64,000 nucleotides of DNA from Monocercomonoides exilis (GCA_001643675.2 LSRY02000007.1:253001-317000); one strand, 5' to 3'. Counted from the first letter of the stretch, positions 25,301-36,500 are shown. The notes: generated by a model not told the origin, from the sequence alone. Program-made: numbers and translations.

Positions 25301-25623
25301 AAAGAACGAATCATTTGGAAAGTTGGAAATGTAAGAGTCTCAATTGAAATGTGAAGCAAAATAAATGTTGTCACATCGATTAGCCCAACAAATAATGATG
25401 CTGTAAATGCCTTTACATAAGATGCTTTCTGAAACGGTGTATTTGGCCAAAAACGAATAAGAATAAATAATGCCACAAATGACGAGCAAATTTGAAATAT
25501 AGTTACAAATATCGGTGCCTTTAAAGTTTCTATTAAAAAGTTATTTAAAACAGCCACCGCAATATCAGCAATTAACCATAGAAAGAAAAAAACAGAATGA
25601 GAATTGCTGGATTGTTGACTCAT
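19309..25623 (-). CDS. DMT/TPT-family transporter with giant low-complexity tail
   Basis: A single 2,104-residue frame, ATG at 25,623 to TGA at 19,309. The N-terminal 690 residues resemble nucleotide-sugar/triose-phosphate transporters. Six hydrophobic helices lie in the first 195 residues (for example SLFVGLIDVTTFILL and SLAPLNQALFSWILF). After a polar insert of about 130 residues, more helices include a family-typical end: FKHTSATQMQSLTVLRS, then FYLGIALICLSCFVFTLEEA followed by lysines. The remaining 1,400 residues are E/K-rich and then Ser-rich, with a Ser homopolymer of over 40 residues near 22,092-22,210. A last hydrophobic segment lies near residues 1,990-2,020 (VAVLLYFAELLCFFLSLLLV). 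Normal family members have 300-450 residues. A Golgi or ER membrane location and sugar-phosphate or nucleotide-sugar substrates are inferred from the family; the substrate cannot be read from the sequence. Confidence 0.75.
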   Translation of the reverse strand: MSQQSSNSHSVFFFLWLIADIAVAVLNNFLIETLKAPIFVTIFQICSSFVALFILIRFWPNTPFQKASYVKAFTASLFVGLIDVTTFILLHISIETLTFPTFQMIRSLAPLNQALFSWILFGEKYSFISIFCLTVLFIGAFVTFFGNFIFSLKGSFFCLASLLINIIRNSIVELAINHKNTNIPDFFRSFSFFNLFNDRAKPLTSVEILSEQEQTAAKLFCEQNDEKDLSDNATFISPSLDSRHDRIPLPFISPTVIDMDAPLYSAPANDPLPEHVSSATHRTNHAAYGPFVTSFIMKLSNIVFLIPKYFWKLLRFTFKQIKPNRISTLYMTYIKRCLVVMCIGLYVLYSRNLTMQNSHLPSIHSSTASAYSNTSHLNFEQSQLSSAPPACSSSLLSVDSSVLSEKNISTISSSFHSSSPFFISSNLLLLCALLLSAISYTVSSTLYLYVFKHTSATQMQSLTVLRSFLTLLFLLLLSHRHLCNIETLSHLRSSHSPPLSSETATAMPPLQISVYSEDEPANSTSSFYSEAFQNSSLLTQKQANVSVFARSGNTTASSVPVLKSYSFTAPLISLPPQPESSSSSSSLSSLSSSSSSSSSLSSSLTSLSSLAFPVDSDSSYLDSLVADLLSSSHSFCSPLPLSFYLGIALICLSCFVFTLEEAKKKKKLKNCMFLPATASDREGSSVLYAEKRKTEKEREKERKEMEKKWREMQRQKEKRQFEKSLRAAKNKKEKEKEKKEKKEWKKNQKEQKRREKAKGSLPHSDRSEISEMKEENSECVSEPLDSSVSFPLTSPDTPNTPNTPNTPVTPITPPSKVASSNPTSFTPFLRAIDEQVKRERNEREQEKEREREKRRKEEEEEEEEGEEEGEGEGEEGKNKKGRKTWLIGWMSRTAKDKKKNEKKEKEKEKEGKKGKDKDKTKEGDENDEKKAKDEDKEKKEKLKEENKKSNNIKTEDKQQATSSTSLAFNTIPVPTTKSSNFQAIRSFASSSSLSSSSSSNSLFSFEIPIFTVHPMSSEPKQSEMFLNKLYQPPPSPSSPSSFSPHSSPLTSFSSSPLFSPSFSSSLSPSLSSSSSSSCYSSLIQSSPSRPLPSSPYVDSKSSSSLSSQSYPMPSPSIKSKTSSSKSPFISTSSSSSSSSSSSSSSSSSSSSSSSSSSSSSSSSSSSSSSSSSSSSSSSFTPLLRSFIPSFSSSAASLSFSITTNSASTKEFLKRNPHLLQKKKKKRNEKNEKKQKIEESKEKKESFGKGKEEEREEEDNSTFDICETIIKTPQPQIATRSTTIQPVDDGAVYSYLSPSNSPSPFSSDSSSSSSSSSSPSSLSFEEPPLSPKRTTKATVQQPLDTHPSFVNTNSSDSSSPYSISSNPLCIPSSSSSSSSYSSSFSSPSDASSYASSTATPHLSSQDIQSILRVARGTPSLAAAFAQLVLEPAEQRRKEQKEEEERRGSKRGGEGGEDEENEVAKREERKARHQEIWKRKDTTEAEEKDAADFLLSLNEVTGFDSSSPLSVYRSMGMDSYSSSSSTKTTSSSSSSSASSSSSLPSDSLLSRNRMWNEIAWGVYAGNSMLKCSPSFPSTTSSSSSSSSASSIPSSSSSSSSSQSSVKEKEEEQTCSSSDDASVNVSASDADSSAPLPILKNKAEFSFHSRKSLPSLPTCNTSSASSASSSSSSSSSSSTFSFPSLSHSVSASSIPSSSSSSSSSSSSSSSNSTSELSYTHTHSSFLSCVEMENEAEHERETKHKGWSFYDSPMFKEKYIDHFDANNSSSVSSSSSSSSSSTLSHSELSHLPSSCLCASQPSSVLTPLISPSSSSSSSLSLSPLPMELRHHSHSESTSFPFSSVIGMKYCPANKESRIKPSHPKNSPSFVYQSSFTSHLDSTTTPPRPAAASYSAALNYSPSPSPSPYSSPLPLPLPSISPLPALTKKRRGEEGKEGESADFSSIDGESKNPTSSEWEKMKQEKHKKSKCSMFFSQLFASFESVLKMKETNPNKPWYGNRMVAVLLYFAELLCFFLSLLLVFSFIANVFQEKEQKQIEDVRWSADQRNGRETCESADTKEEMKELSSKFDAIGEKEKETDYFEEFGSGESIRKYRNSLQATEILIVFG
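22091..22231. repeat. (GAA)n/(GAT)n trinucleotide expansion coding poly-Ser
   Basis: Nearly pure GAA repeats followed by GAT repeats on the plus strand. Read on the minus strand they encode a serine homopolymer inside the transporter-like protein. Confidence 0.9.
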
Positions 25624-26500
25624 TTATTTATGATGGTTTGGATCGAATTTTTGTCGGAAACAAATAAAAATCCACTTATCTTATTCGATGATAACAAAAT
25701 GATTCCAGACAAATCGGTTTTTCACGGCCGTTCATAAAACACTAATTGAAGAACTTACAAAAAAAAATGGAAAAAAAAAAGTTATTGATTTGTGATTCTT
25801 TAATTTTTTGTTTTATAAATGGATTCAATGAAAAAATCAAAAATTTTTAAAAAGAAAGAAAGAAAATTGCCTTCTTTTATTGAAAAAATGGAAAAGTGTG
25901 ACATAATGGGGAAGTTCTTTTTTATCGAAAAAGCAACTTTCAAAAACAATTTTTATTTTGTATTGTTTTCATAATGATTAATTGTTATTAAATATGAGTG
26001 AAAAACGTATTTGAATTTTGTAATTAACAATTTATCGAAATACTGTATTTTTTCGGTGCAATTAGAACCGGTAGAGCCTGAACAAGCGCAAAAACTCTCT
26101 CAATCTGTTTCACTTTTTGAAGAATCTTAGTTTTTGATAATATCATCTGAATCAGCTATATCTGATGTGATTTCTTCGGTGTCATCTTCTCGAATCCTTT
26201 GTGGCTCAAATTTACAAACTATTCCGACTTAATGGGTAATTCTTTTTAAAAAGTTGCGAATGAAAAATATCCTGGTTGTTTTCAAATGTTCATTATTTGA
26301 TCATTTTTTTCTATTGAATTTCCTATCTCTATAATTTTGCAAACAAGAATATGCAATCCTATTCGATATGAGTATTAGTGCATTGTATGGAAATTTGATG
26401 GATTAACAATTAAAAACGATCTTGTTAAAATAATTTTTCTTTTTCCTGGGAATTCAATATTTGCGATATTTCAAAAAGAATAATCCATTCAGTGCCATAA
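25624..26500. other. Intergenic region without a supported gene
   Basis: AT-rich sequence upstream of the minus-strand transporter, so its promoter should lie at the left edge. Two short open segments overlap on opposite strands near 26,060-26,220 (the plus-strand one encodes about 22 residues, the minus-strand one about 34). I cannot link either to a gene. Confidence 0.5.
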
Positions 26501-27244
26501 ATTTTGACTCCTGTTACGAAGGAGCTGCCGTATATCTTTGAGATCGGGTACGTCTCACAGCTGCTTGAAAGGATGTTGTCGAGGAATATGGAATCGAACA
26601 AACCGTTTCTTCTGACAGTCAAAATGCTGCGCGAAAAATGCACTGCCTTTACACTTTCTTCTCGCACGAACCGTCTCGAAATTGTCGGCCCGTTCAACGA
26701 AGCGCTTGCTGAAAGGAATGCGTTCTTAAAAGAACATAAGGACCAACCGTGGAGAGCCCCGCAAATGCCCATATGGGAAAATATCTCGGATTTGGACAAT
26801 ATTATTTGCCTTCCGCCAGAATTATGCACATATGGTAATTTTGGATACTCGCAGACGCAATGCCACTCTTCTGTCAATATGGATGAAGAAATTCCAGAGA
26901 TTGAGAAGGAAGACGACACTGGAACGCATCTTCTCGGTATTCTGGATGACATCATTGAGGAGTCAGGATTGCGCGATCTGGTTGAGGCCATAATGTTGCG
27001 TCAGACTCTGCCTTTGTATTTGCTGCAGTCAAGGACAACTCCAAAACTTGAAAAAGCTGGTGGAAATATGTTTGGTGCATTTAACAGTCGTAACATTTAC
27101 AGCACTCCTGTCGTTTTCGCCAGACCCTCCGATGTGACAAAACCATTCGGACAGAGCTCTTGCGGATATGCACAAGCATTCGCAACACAAGGATTTGGAG
27201 TTACTGTATCATCATTTGGCGCATTTTCTCCTTTTCTGACATAG
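26501..27244 (+). CDS. Hypothetical protein with FG-containing C-terminus
   Basis: Not recognised. The frame is open from 26,501, just after an in-frame TAA at 26,498-26,500, to TAG 27,242-27,244. The first ATG is at 26,571, which gives about 224 residues. Codon use is more GC-rich than the surroundings and the composition is protein-like: a helical N-terminal half, an acidic middle (MDEEIPEIEKEDDTG) and a C-terminal part with several FG/FA motifs (MFGAF, PFGQSS, GFGVT, FGAFSPF) that recalls FG nucleoporins. There is no upstream start region or obvious acceptor that would settle the 5' end. It may be a terminal exon or a fragment of a longer gene. An antisense frame at 26,425-26,991 is judged a shadow. 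Confidence 0.4.
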   Translation: MLTPVTKELPYIFEIGYVSQLLERMLSRNMESNKPFLLTVKMLREKCTAFTLSSRTNRLEIVGPFNEALAERNAFLKEHKDQPWRAPQMPIWENISDLDNIICLPPELCTYGNFGYSQTQCHSSVNMDEEIPEIEKEDDTGTHLLGILDDIIEESGLRDLVEAIMLRQTLPLYLLQSRTTPKLEKAGGNMFGAFNSRNIYSTPVVFARPSDVTKPFGQSSCGYAQAFATQGFGVTVSSFGAFSPFLT

Positions 27245-27833
27245 AATCAGTTGACTGAATATGTTATTGGGAATTGATATTGAAAATTGTGCAAATGAAT
27301 ACGATGAGAATATGAACGCACTCAAATTGGATTTGTTCGTTGTATTTATTGTTTGAAAAGTGTTATTTTATTTTTTAACCATTGAAAGATAAATTGGTTT
27401 GAATAGCTAAAAGAAATGTCATTCATTTTGAACAATATTTTTTTGAAATATATATATATATATATTTTGATTGTTATTTTTAATCAAATTCTACTGTTCA
27501 TACAGAAGAGAAATTGCAATTACTCCTTTTATGGATTTTTTTAAAGAAAAATTTTCTTTAATATAAAAATGAGATTAAAAACCGCAATTCTTTCTTTCTG
27601 AATAGATTTTTGGTTGGAGGCTTTGAATTCTTTCTATCTTTTCAAAATAGATGAATAAACTGAATTCTTTTGAAAATAGCATTATTGTGCAAAAAGAAAG
27701 ACAAATAATACTCGAAGAAAGAAGGTGAAACAAAGAAAATAATAATGTGATTTTTATTTCCCACTGATGGAGATAAGATTTATCGAGTGGTTCAATTTAT
27801 CTGCATAGAATTATTATTTGCAAATGAATTTTC
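27245..27833. other. AT-rich intergenic region
   Basis: No gene is seen. A short TA dinucleotide run lies near 27,448-27,466. Confidence 0.6.
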
Positions 27834-28431
27834 AATTGTTCAAACAGCGATCACGGTGGAACGTTGTGCTTTGGAAATTGACTGAAAATCATCATCACAA
27901 AATCCAATTTCACGAACTGTTTCTGGTCAGGCAGGGGTTACTCATTTGGATTGCAATTAACCAAATTCAATCTGAACTTTTTTTGATAGCTTTGATGATG
28001 TCTGTTCAATGACAAGTTGGAGCGTGACTGGATGGTATTTTTGGATTAGTAGCACTCCAGAAAATGCACAATCCCTGTTTTCCAACTGCAATCATATCAC
28101 AAATTCTGGTGGAAAATCTGCTTATTCTTTAAAACTTGGCGATCCACCAAGTGAGTGACCATATCAATGATTTCTCAGAGATTATCAATTATTAAACAAT
28201 TAATTGACAACTTCATCAACACACGGAGGAGTCGAATTTTTTTCTGAAGCGTCATTTCTCTAGATGAACGGGCTCGAATTCATCGCTTTTTCCTTCTTTT
28301 GTGGCAATTCCATCAAAACTGGCAGAATGAATGATGTGTTCTTCAATGACATCAACATCATTCAATCACCTTTTCAGCAATGCTGCTCAACAATTCCAAC
28401 AAAAGCAGTCTGGAATGAAGGAACAGTTTAA
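27834..28431 (+). pseudogene. Decayed fragment of the beta-helix receptor family
   Basis: Short stretches in shifting frames match consecutive parts of the receptor ectodomain just after its intron. At 27,834, NCSNSDHGGTLCFGN resembles the HC...SGSHGGTIF region. Next comes FTNCFWSGRGYSFGLQL. From about 28,018, SLFSNCNHITNSGGKSAYSL carries the typical C...GGG turn. From about 28,272, FSFFCGNSIKTGRMNDVFFN followed by SPFQQC matches the segment before the first CG...PC header (FFNNSASQASD...SPFVEC). Stops and frame changes separate these pieces, so it cannot encode a protein. The orientation is the same as the intact genes. Confidence 0.65.
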
Positions 28432-30540
28432 GACGCTGAGTGTGAGGGCTGACTCTTCCTTTTCTCTCCTTTTTTCCCCAGTGAAATGTCTTTCTCATTT
28501 CTGTTTGTTTTTCTTTTTTTCTTTTTTTCTCTTTGCTCCTCATTTTCATTTTTCTCTCAAATTTAGTATTTTTGATTTCTTCTGCATTTCATTATCTTGC
28601 CTTGTTTGTTATTTCTTTATTCAAATTAATCCTCTTCTTTCCAAACACTTTTCTTTGTTTTGATCTCTCTTTTTTCTCTTTTCCAATTCAACTTCCAACT
28701 CAAATTTCAAATCCAAACATCTTCTTCTTTTAATTCAAAAACCCTCTTCCATCTTCTCAATTCCATTTCCTTTCCAATTCTCCTCTCAAAGCATGCTCTT
28801 TATTCTCATTCTCTTTCTCTTTCGCCTCTTCTTTCATTCTTCTTCTTCTCATTTTTATTTGAGAATATTTCCTTCAGCTGCAAATTTTCTTCTTCTTCTT
28901 CATTTCATTCATGATCTCTGATGATGAAACAGATCATTAGGAAATCCAATCAGATGATGTGAATGAAGATGCGGAAGAAGAAGCTGTGTGAAATGTTATT
29001 GATATTTGAAGAAGAAGAAGAAGAAGATGGTAATAATGATGAATGAATTGAATGAGATGATTAATTGTTTAAGATTGTGAAAATGTGTGTCAATTATTAT
29101 CAACTGATAAATTCATGAAATTCTAGCTTTCCATTTTTGTATCTTTTTCTTGCAAACAATTTCTCCTTATCCATCACGAGGTTAGCTCAATCATCCTCTT
29201 TCATCAACGAAAAATAGGAAATATGCGCCAATACCTTTTCATTCCACCTCTTCTTCTTTCACTTCCCTTCATTCTCTCAAATCATCTTTCCTCCAAAAGC
29301 TATTCTTCTTCAAATTTCAATGCAAGGAATCTTCATCAAACCTGATTTTCATCAAACCTCTTTCTCATTCCTTTCTGCTTTTCTTCCTCGTCAGATCTGA
29401 ATATTCACTCTATCTTTCAAGGCACAGTATTAATAATTTCCGATAAAAATAAGCAAAAAAAAGCAATTCCAACCCGAATATTTTTTGTTTTTTATCTTTT
29501 CAATGATGAACTCGATAGAGAATGATTGTTTTTGTTAAATATAACTTTGATCATCAAACACTCTCGTTTATCCCTTCCTTTTTCAACTGCTTTGTGTAAC
29601 ATTTTCCAGCCATTAAGTTCAACAGATTTCCCACTTTCAAATGCATTGATTTCTGACTTTTTGAAAAAAAGGATCTCAATGGAAAATTTTTAATTTAAAT
29701 GGGCTTTGCTCTAAATTGGAAATGCTTCAACAAAAAAATAACCCAGAGACGACCATCGTTCAATGCTTGCGTTCTGCAAAGCTATCAAAAATCATCAGTC
29801 TTCCTTCTCTGCTTTGTTGAAGTCGCAAAGATTTATAATTTTATTCTTTTTGTTCATCTCTTCCTTTGATCCATTCAGAAAAATATTCACAAAGACCATA
29901 ACTCTCAGATATTAACAAATAGCTAATCAAAAAACAATATTCAATCACCATTAAACCATTCACACACTGATATCTCTATTTGAGAGCGCAAACTCAAAAC
30001 TATCCAAACCTCATCACATTGAGCTTTAACAATTATCCTCTTCTTATTCCGCTTCAAAAAAGTTAAAAATATCATTTTATCCCTAACAATTGAACGGAAA
30101 AAAAATTGACAAATAATTTATCAAAGGATTACTCGATTATAACCTGAAAAATTGCGTTTATTATTTCCTCATCGATTTAAAAGATATCGTTTTCATTATT
30201 CACCTTCAAGGCAAAAAAGGATTTCATTTATCAACTTAGCTTTGTCAAATTTATCGCACAAATGTGAGAAGTGGATCATTATATTTGGGAATCCAAATGG
30301 GATCATCGTTTTCAAAAAAATTCTGTTTGAGCTTTAATAATGTTTAATATACAGCTTTTTGAAGATGAATTACTCAACAAGAACAAAGGGATTCGAATAT
30401 CATTGAAAGGAAACGAGCAAATACAGAATTAAGGATTATCATTTTGATTCATGATTGAAATAATTGAAACAAAAAACAATCAAATAAGACAAAAGATATT
30501 TTTTGTAATTGAATAGAAACAATTGTCGAATTAATATAAA
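28432..30540. other. Pyrimidine-rich then AT-rich intergenic region
   Basis: From 28,432 to about 28,920 the plus strand is strongly C/T-rich, with TTC and TCTT runs. The rest is AT-rich with scattered CT-rich patches. No supported gene was found. The right end, from 30,541, begins the 5' flank shared with copy 1. Confidence 0.6.
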
Positions 30541-33500
30541 AAAGTCAACATTTTATTGTTATTTCTTTCAAATGAAAGTTTGTTGTTCACATGCGTGACC
30601 AATCAAAGCAACAAATCATTTTCAAAATCGTTCTGGTTATTAACACCCATATTTAAGAAAAACAAAAGTGCAGGAAAAATTGAAATTCATTCACGCATGC
30701 TGCCAATCATTCATCTTGTTGCAATTCTGAGCTTTTTCTTGAATATCAATGCTTTTGAAGACAACTCTTTATCTAATGCAAATGTTGAACCATTCCTTTT
30801 CAGATTATCAAAAAATGATGAATATTCATTATCCAGTCCAAAAGCGAATTATTCACAAAGCAACAACAGTGAAGATCGATCCACTCATTTTCGAGATGAT
30901 AAAGTGTCAGAGTTTTCATGTTTGAAAACTTCATTTTCATTGATGAACACATCAATAACTTTCTCAAAGTTGCAGTTGCAAACAAGAGGAGACACAAATA
31001 TTGTTGATGACACTTTATCCAATGTTGAAGTTCTCGGCTGTTTGATATTGTGTAACGATGAAAAGACAAATGGTCTGTTCAGAATTGTCCATGGAAGAGC
31101 ACTGTTCAACAACATGTCATTGAACGCAAAAAGTCAAAACAACCAAATTCCACAATTAGTGGCTTCTGAACAATCGGCCAAAAAGAGATGGATTGGGGAT
31201 GATTTTGAAGCAGTCATGCTGTCATCTTCAACATTTTCTGATTTGGTGTTTGAAAAGGCTCCGATTATTGAGTCCTCACATTCATCTTCTTTGTCCATTG
31301 ACAAATGTGTCTTCTCGAACATTTCATCCACTCAAAAGAAGGATCCATTTTGTTCAGAAATTTCATCTCTTCAAAAAGGAAACGGAGCATTCATCATTTC
31401 TGGATGTGAATTACATGATGTTGAAAATGTGTTTTATGGAGGAATTGGAGACAGCAATCATGCTTTGAATGTTTTCAACACAAGTGTGATGCATTGTGCC
31501 AGAACAATGAATTCAAGTTCAAGAGTGGAACTGAATGACGATCGAAGCTTTGAATACACCGAATTTGTTGATCAGCATGTCACTGATTATTCATCAATAG
31601 ACATAGGATTTCACACTTGTGGAGGAGCAATTTTGTTCAATGGCCCGTCATCTTCTTTGAAAGTTATGAGTTGCATTTTCACGGTTTGAATTGTTTTTGA
31701 ATTATTATTATTGTTGTTGATAACTTTTCCTTTCTCTCTTTTTCAACCTTGAATTTAGAATTGTTCCTGCAGCAGATGGGGAGGGGGAATTTGCGTTGTT
31801 GATTCTTCAACCACAAGAATAGGGAATTGCACATTTGATCATTGCATTGGAAAAAGAAATAATAGAAATGCAGGTTCACATGGAGGAGCAATCTTTCATG
31901 GCCAATCACAATGTTTCGACATCACTCATTCAATTGCAAAAAACGGACATACAACTGGATATGGAGGTGCTGTTTTATTAGCTTTAGGAAGTCCTTCCAT
32001 ATCAACTGAATGCAATTTTAATACTCTTGAAAATGGATCACCTATCCTTTTATTTAATATCACTTACGAAAACGAAACGCTTGATAGCACATATGGAAGT
32101 GCTCTGTTGGTAGAAATCAATCCACCAACTTTTTTTATCATGAGTGAATGTGTCTTTCAGAATTGCTCTGCAAAGAATTCAAATGGAGGAGGAATTTGGA
32201 TTAATGTCAGCCCACTTGAAATGAATACAAAGTTTTGTTTCTATTGCTTCTTCTTCAATAATTCTGCTTCACAGGCATCAGATGTTTATTTGAACGATCT
32301 TGATGAAAAGATAAAAGAAAGTCCGTTTGTTGAATGTTATTCATTGACAAGTGGAGAGAGCAGATGTGTGAGCTCCTCACAAGGAACAAAAAATGAGTGG
32401 CTTCCAAATGGATTTCTTGTGAGATATGTCATTCCAGATGGAGGAAACAACAATGCGCTCTGTGGGCTGACAGTTGAGGATGGCTGCAGCTCATTGAAAT
32501 TCACATTGGAAGACACATTGACAAAGAGCAGATGCAGAATCATGCTGATCGAGGGAATTTATGAGACGGCTGAATCAAATGGATATGTTGTGTTTGGGAA
32601 GAGAATTTCTATTCAAGGGAGAGGAAAGGATCTGACTCAACTGAATCCAGTCCAGGTTGAAGCAGATCAAGTGTTTCTGAGTGTTGATGATGGAATATGC
32701 AAACTGTCATCTTTGAACATTGTGTTTGACTCACATGAAAGTTCAAGACTGTTCCGACTGAGCTCCTCAAATTCTCAATTATTTCTTCAAAAGCTTGTTA
32801 TCAGCACCCCATTGAATCAGGAAGGCCTCCCCTCAAAAGAATATTTGAACAGTTTGTTTGAGGTGAATTTTGCCAACTTTCGAATGACTGATTGCATTGT
32901 CGAGAATGTGTTGTCCAAGGCCAGTCTCTTTCAAGAAACCTCTTCTGCTTCGTTATTGGTATCGTCTTCATCTTCTTCTCTTCCAAACAGTGATGAATCC
33001 TTTGTTGCCAATTCCAACTTTTCACATGTGACAAAAACAGAGGGAGATGGAGCAGTGTTGTCAAAGACAATCAGTGAGGGAGAGTCATTTTGTCTGTGGA
33101 ACACAACAATCGAGAACTGTGAGTGTTCGAGTGGGAGTGGAGGAGGGATCAGGATTGAGATGACATCATCCACAAGCACCTTCAGAATGGGATCCTCCTC
33201 GCTTCCAACCACACTCGATTCATGTTCATGCAGCAAGTGTGGAGGAGGATTGTATCTTTGGCTGGAGGATGGAACAACAGACTTTGTGATTTCATCAGTG
33301 AGTTTTGTGAATTGTGAGGCAGGGGAGGGAGGGAGAAATCTCTTTGTGAATGGGAGCAACATGAATGGTGAAACAATCAATTTGGAGAAGATTCGTATTT
33401 CACTGAATGGGCTGGGATTTGAAGAGTTGATGGGTTTTGATAGAAGTCTGAACGAAATCGGATTGTTTCCGTTGAATGTGTTTTGGGAGCCATTCCAACC

Positions 33501-36500
33501 ACCAGCACATGTTGGGGGAGCTGAAGTAAACTGGGTTTTTGATTCTTGTTTTTGTGGATTCAGCTTCTTCCCATGCCTGACAATAATGCATGCTGCTCAG
33601 CTCAGATATGGTTCATCACAAAGGAAGATTGTTGTTGGAGAGGGATATGAGCTGGATGAGGAGATGATGATGGATGAACCAGTTTGGAACATCTCATGTG
33701 AGCAAAAGGGAATGGCTGTTGATGTGCATGCACCACAAGCAGAGATCTCCAACCAATGGCTGGTGAGTGTTTCCACAGAATGCTCAATATACAACATCTG
33801 TTTCTCTCTTCCTTCTTCTCTCTCAAATGCCCACTCTTTCATCACACTCCCCACTTCCACTTCCTCTCTTACTCTCTCAAACTGCTCATCAATGAATTCA
33901 GCATCTGAGTCAGGGAGTGAGATTGGATTCTGCTTTGCGAGTGTGGTTGGAGGGGAGTTGAAGATGGAAATGTTTGAGACAAAAGGAGCAATGGTGTTTT
34001 CGTCACATTCGTTGATTGAAGGGAAGGGGAGCAGTTTTGTTGTGAATTGTGTTGAGAGTGTTTTTGAGGGAATCACAAAAGAGAATGGAGATGGAGCTTG
34101 TATTTGTGTTTGTGTTGAGGATGAGTCAAGTGCTCATGAGTCAGAAAAGAAACAACTGATAATTGACAACTGCACATTGAATGGATGCTGGGCAAAGGGA
34201 AGCAGAGCAAAAGGAGGAGGGTTGCATGTGTGTCTGAGAGGCAATGATGAAATGGTTGTGAATGGATCATCGAAATTTGATGGGTGCTGCGCAGGAAAGA
34301 GGGAAGAAGGAGAAGAGGATGGATGTGGAGGAGGAGTGTTTGTTCAAGTGGGAGATGCAGAGTGTTTGTTGAGCATTGAACAAGGAGTGCAGTTTTCGAA
34401 TGAGAAGGCGAACATTGCGAGAGATGGGAAAGATGTGTTTGTCTGGTGTGGGAATGGAGTTCAGTTGGAATTCTTGATCAACACATCTTCATTCGGGTTC
34501 TTTGATCATTCAATTCTCCCATCAGATGGAACAAGGCTGAATGGATGTGAAAATGGAGAGGATGATCCTGTCATTCCTCTGCATGTGTATTTGTGCTCCA
34601 TGCCAAGTCCAGTGATGGTTGATGGAAGAGAAGGAGTGGATCACACGAAGTGTGGATTTTCTTTGTTCTGTTGCCGATCGATTGATTTCTGTGCCAACAA
34701 GAGGGTTTCACAAGCAATCAATGAGATTGAAGTTGCATCATCTTCCTCAATCAACACACAAATCTCAGTGTCTTTGTTCCCTCTTCTTCTCTCATCATCT
34801 TCTTCCTCTTCAAAAGAAAGTGAAATAACTGTGAATGTGAGTGACACTGGAGAAGCAACACAAGATGGCTTGATTCGGTGCAGCAACAGTCTGTCCATTT
34901 CAGGACTCAGCTTTGTTCTTCCAAGAGCATTCCAGCAGAGCAGAAAGGCGTTTCTTCAATCTTCATCTGCACTCAGCCTTTCTATCTGTTCCATCTCCTT
35001 TGCTGAAGAACCAGATTCTGAGGGAATTACCATTTCTGTAATATTGGTGGAAAGGGGGGATCTGACGCTCAATGAATTCTCAATGAATTCAGAAGTTGAG
35101 TTTTCAGCATCATCTCCAATCTCAATAACCAATGGGGGAAACATCACAATCAAGAAATCGGAGATCCTTGGGATCAAACACTCAGGTGGTGATGGAGGAT
35201 GGCTGAGTGTGACTGGGATGGATGAAGGAGCCAGGTGGATAACAGTTGATAATTGCACAGTGAATTCATCGTGTGTCCAGGGAAACAACCTCAAGGGAGG
35301 AGGAATGCTGATTGAGCTGGCAAAGGAATGTGAGTTGAAGTGCAACAACACAGAAATGACTGGTTGTGGAGTTCCTGAAGAAGAAACAGAAACAGAAAGA
35401 GAAAGAGAAAGAGAGGTCGGTGGGAGAGGACTTGGTGGGGGTGTGTTTCTATCATTGGAGGATGAAGCAACTCAGTTTGTTCTCCTGGATATGAAGTTTG
35501 TGGGGTGCTGTGCCTGGAAAGGGAAGAATGTGTTTGTGAATGGGAGCTCTCTGGATGAGGTTGTGGATTCCACGCATTTCTGCTGGGAGATGAGTGAGAA
35601 GGAGAAGTCATCGATGGATGAGATGTGTGGGTGGGAGAGAGGCAGCGCTGGAGTTGGGTTTGTGATTCCGCTTGTGGTGTATCTGTGGAGCAACTTCAGT
35701 GGGAGTGGGTTTGTCGATGGGGAGGAAGGAGGAGACTTCAGTGGATGTGGATATGCTGCTGCTCCATGCAGATCCATCTCCCATCTCATCTCCCTCAAAT
35801 TCACCCCACTCCCTGGAAGTTCTTCTTCTTCTGATGATGATGATGGATTGTCCATCTCAGTGTCTCACATTTCCTCACTCACCTCATCCCTTTTCCTTTC
35901 ATCTTCTGTTGAATCAGAACAAATCTCAATGAAATTCATTGGGAAAGACAATGAGCCAGGGATTGGTGTGGGTGATGATCCAGTTGGAAATGAAGAATGG
36001 ACGATCCATTCGACCATCCATCTTTCATTTGAGGTTCTCTCCTTCCACATCCCAACAGCATTTGCCCACCACAGAACATTCATCAGATCTTCAACTTCCT
36101 CATCGCTTCTCCAAATGAAGCACTGCTCTTTCACCCCTCAAAGTTCAAGTGAGCCTGTCTCATTCACTTTGTTGAGTGTTTCAGAGGGAAGTCTGCTGAT
36201 TGACAACTGTTCACTGTCCTCGTTCTCAACCACTTACCCATTTCTCCTTGTTTCACTTCCTTCTCAGTCAATCACCCTTTCCAACATGACAGTCTCGAAT
36301 GTCTCGATATCTTCGTGCTCTCTAGTGACATTCGAAAGAACACCATCTCATCTGCCTGTGAATTCATCTGCTCACAATGAAGTGTCAGACAAGCCTTGTT
36401 GCTCCCTCCAAATCCTGTCATCCTCATTTGCCAACATCACATGCTCTGGTGACAGTGCAACCATTCTTTGCCTCGGAGTGTTCGATGCTGTGGAGAGTGT

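Noticed and set aside
26425-26991. Minus-strand open frame opposite the orphan ORF
   Set aside because: The composition is less protein-like and it overlaps a longer, better-composed plus-strand frame.
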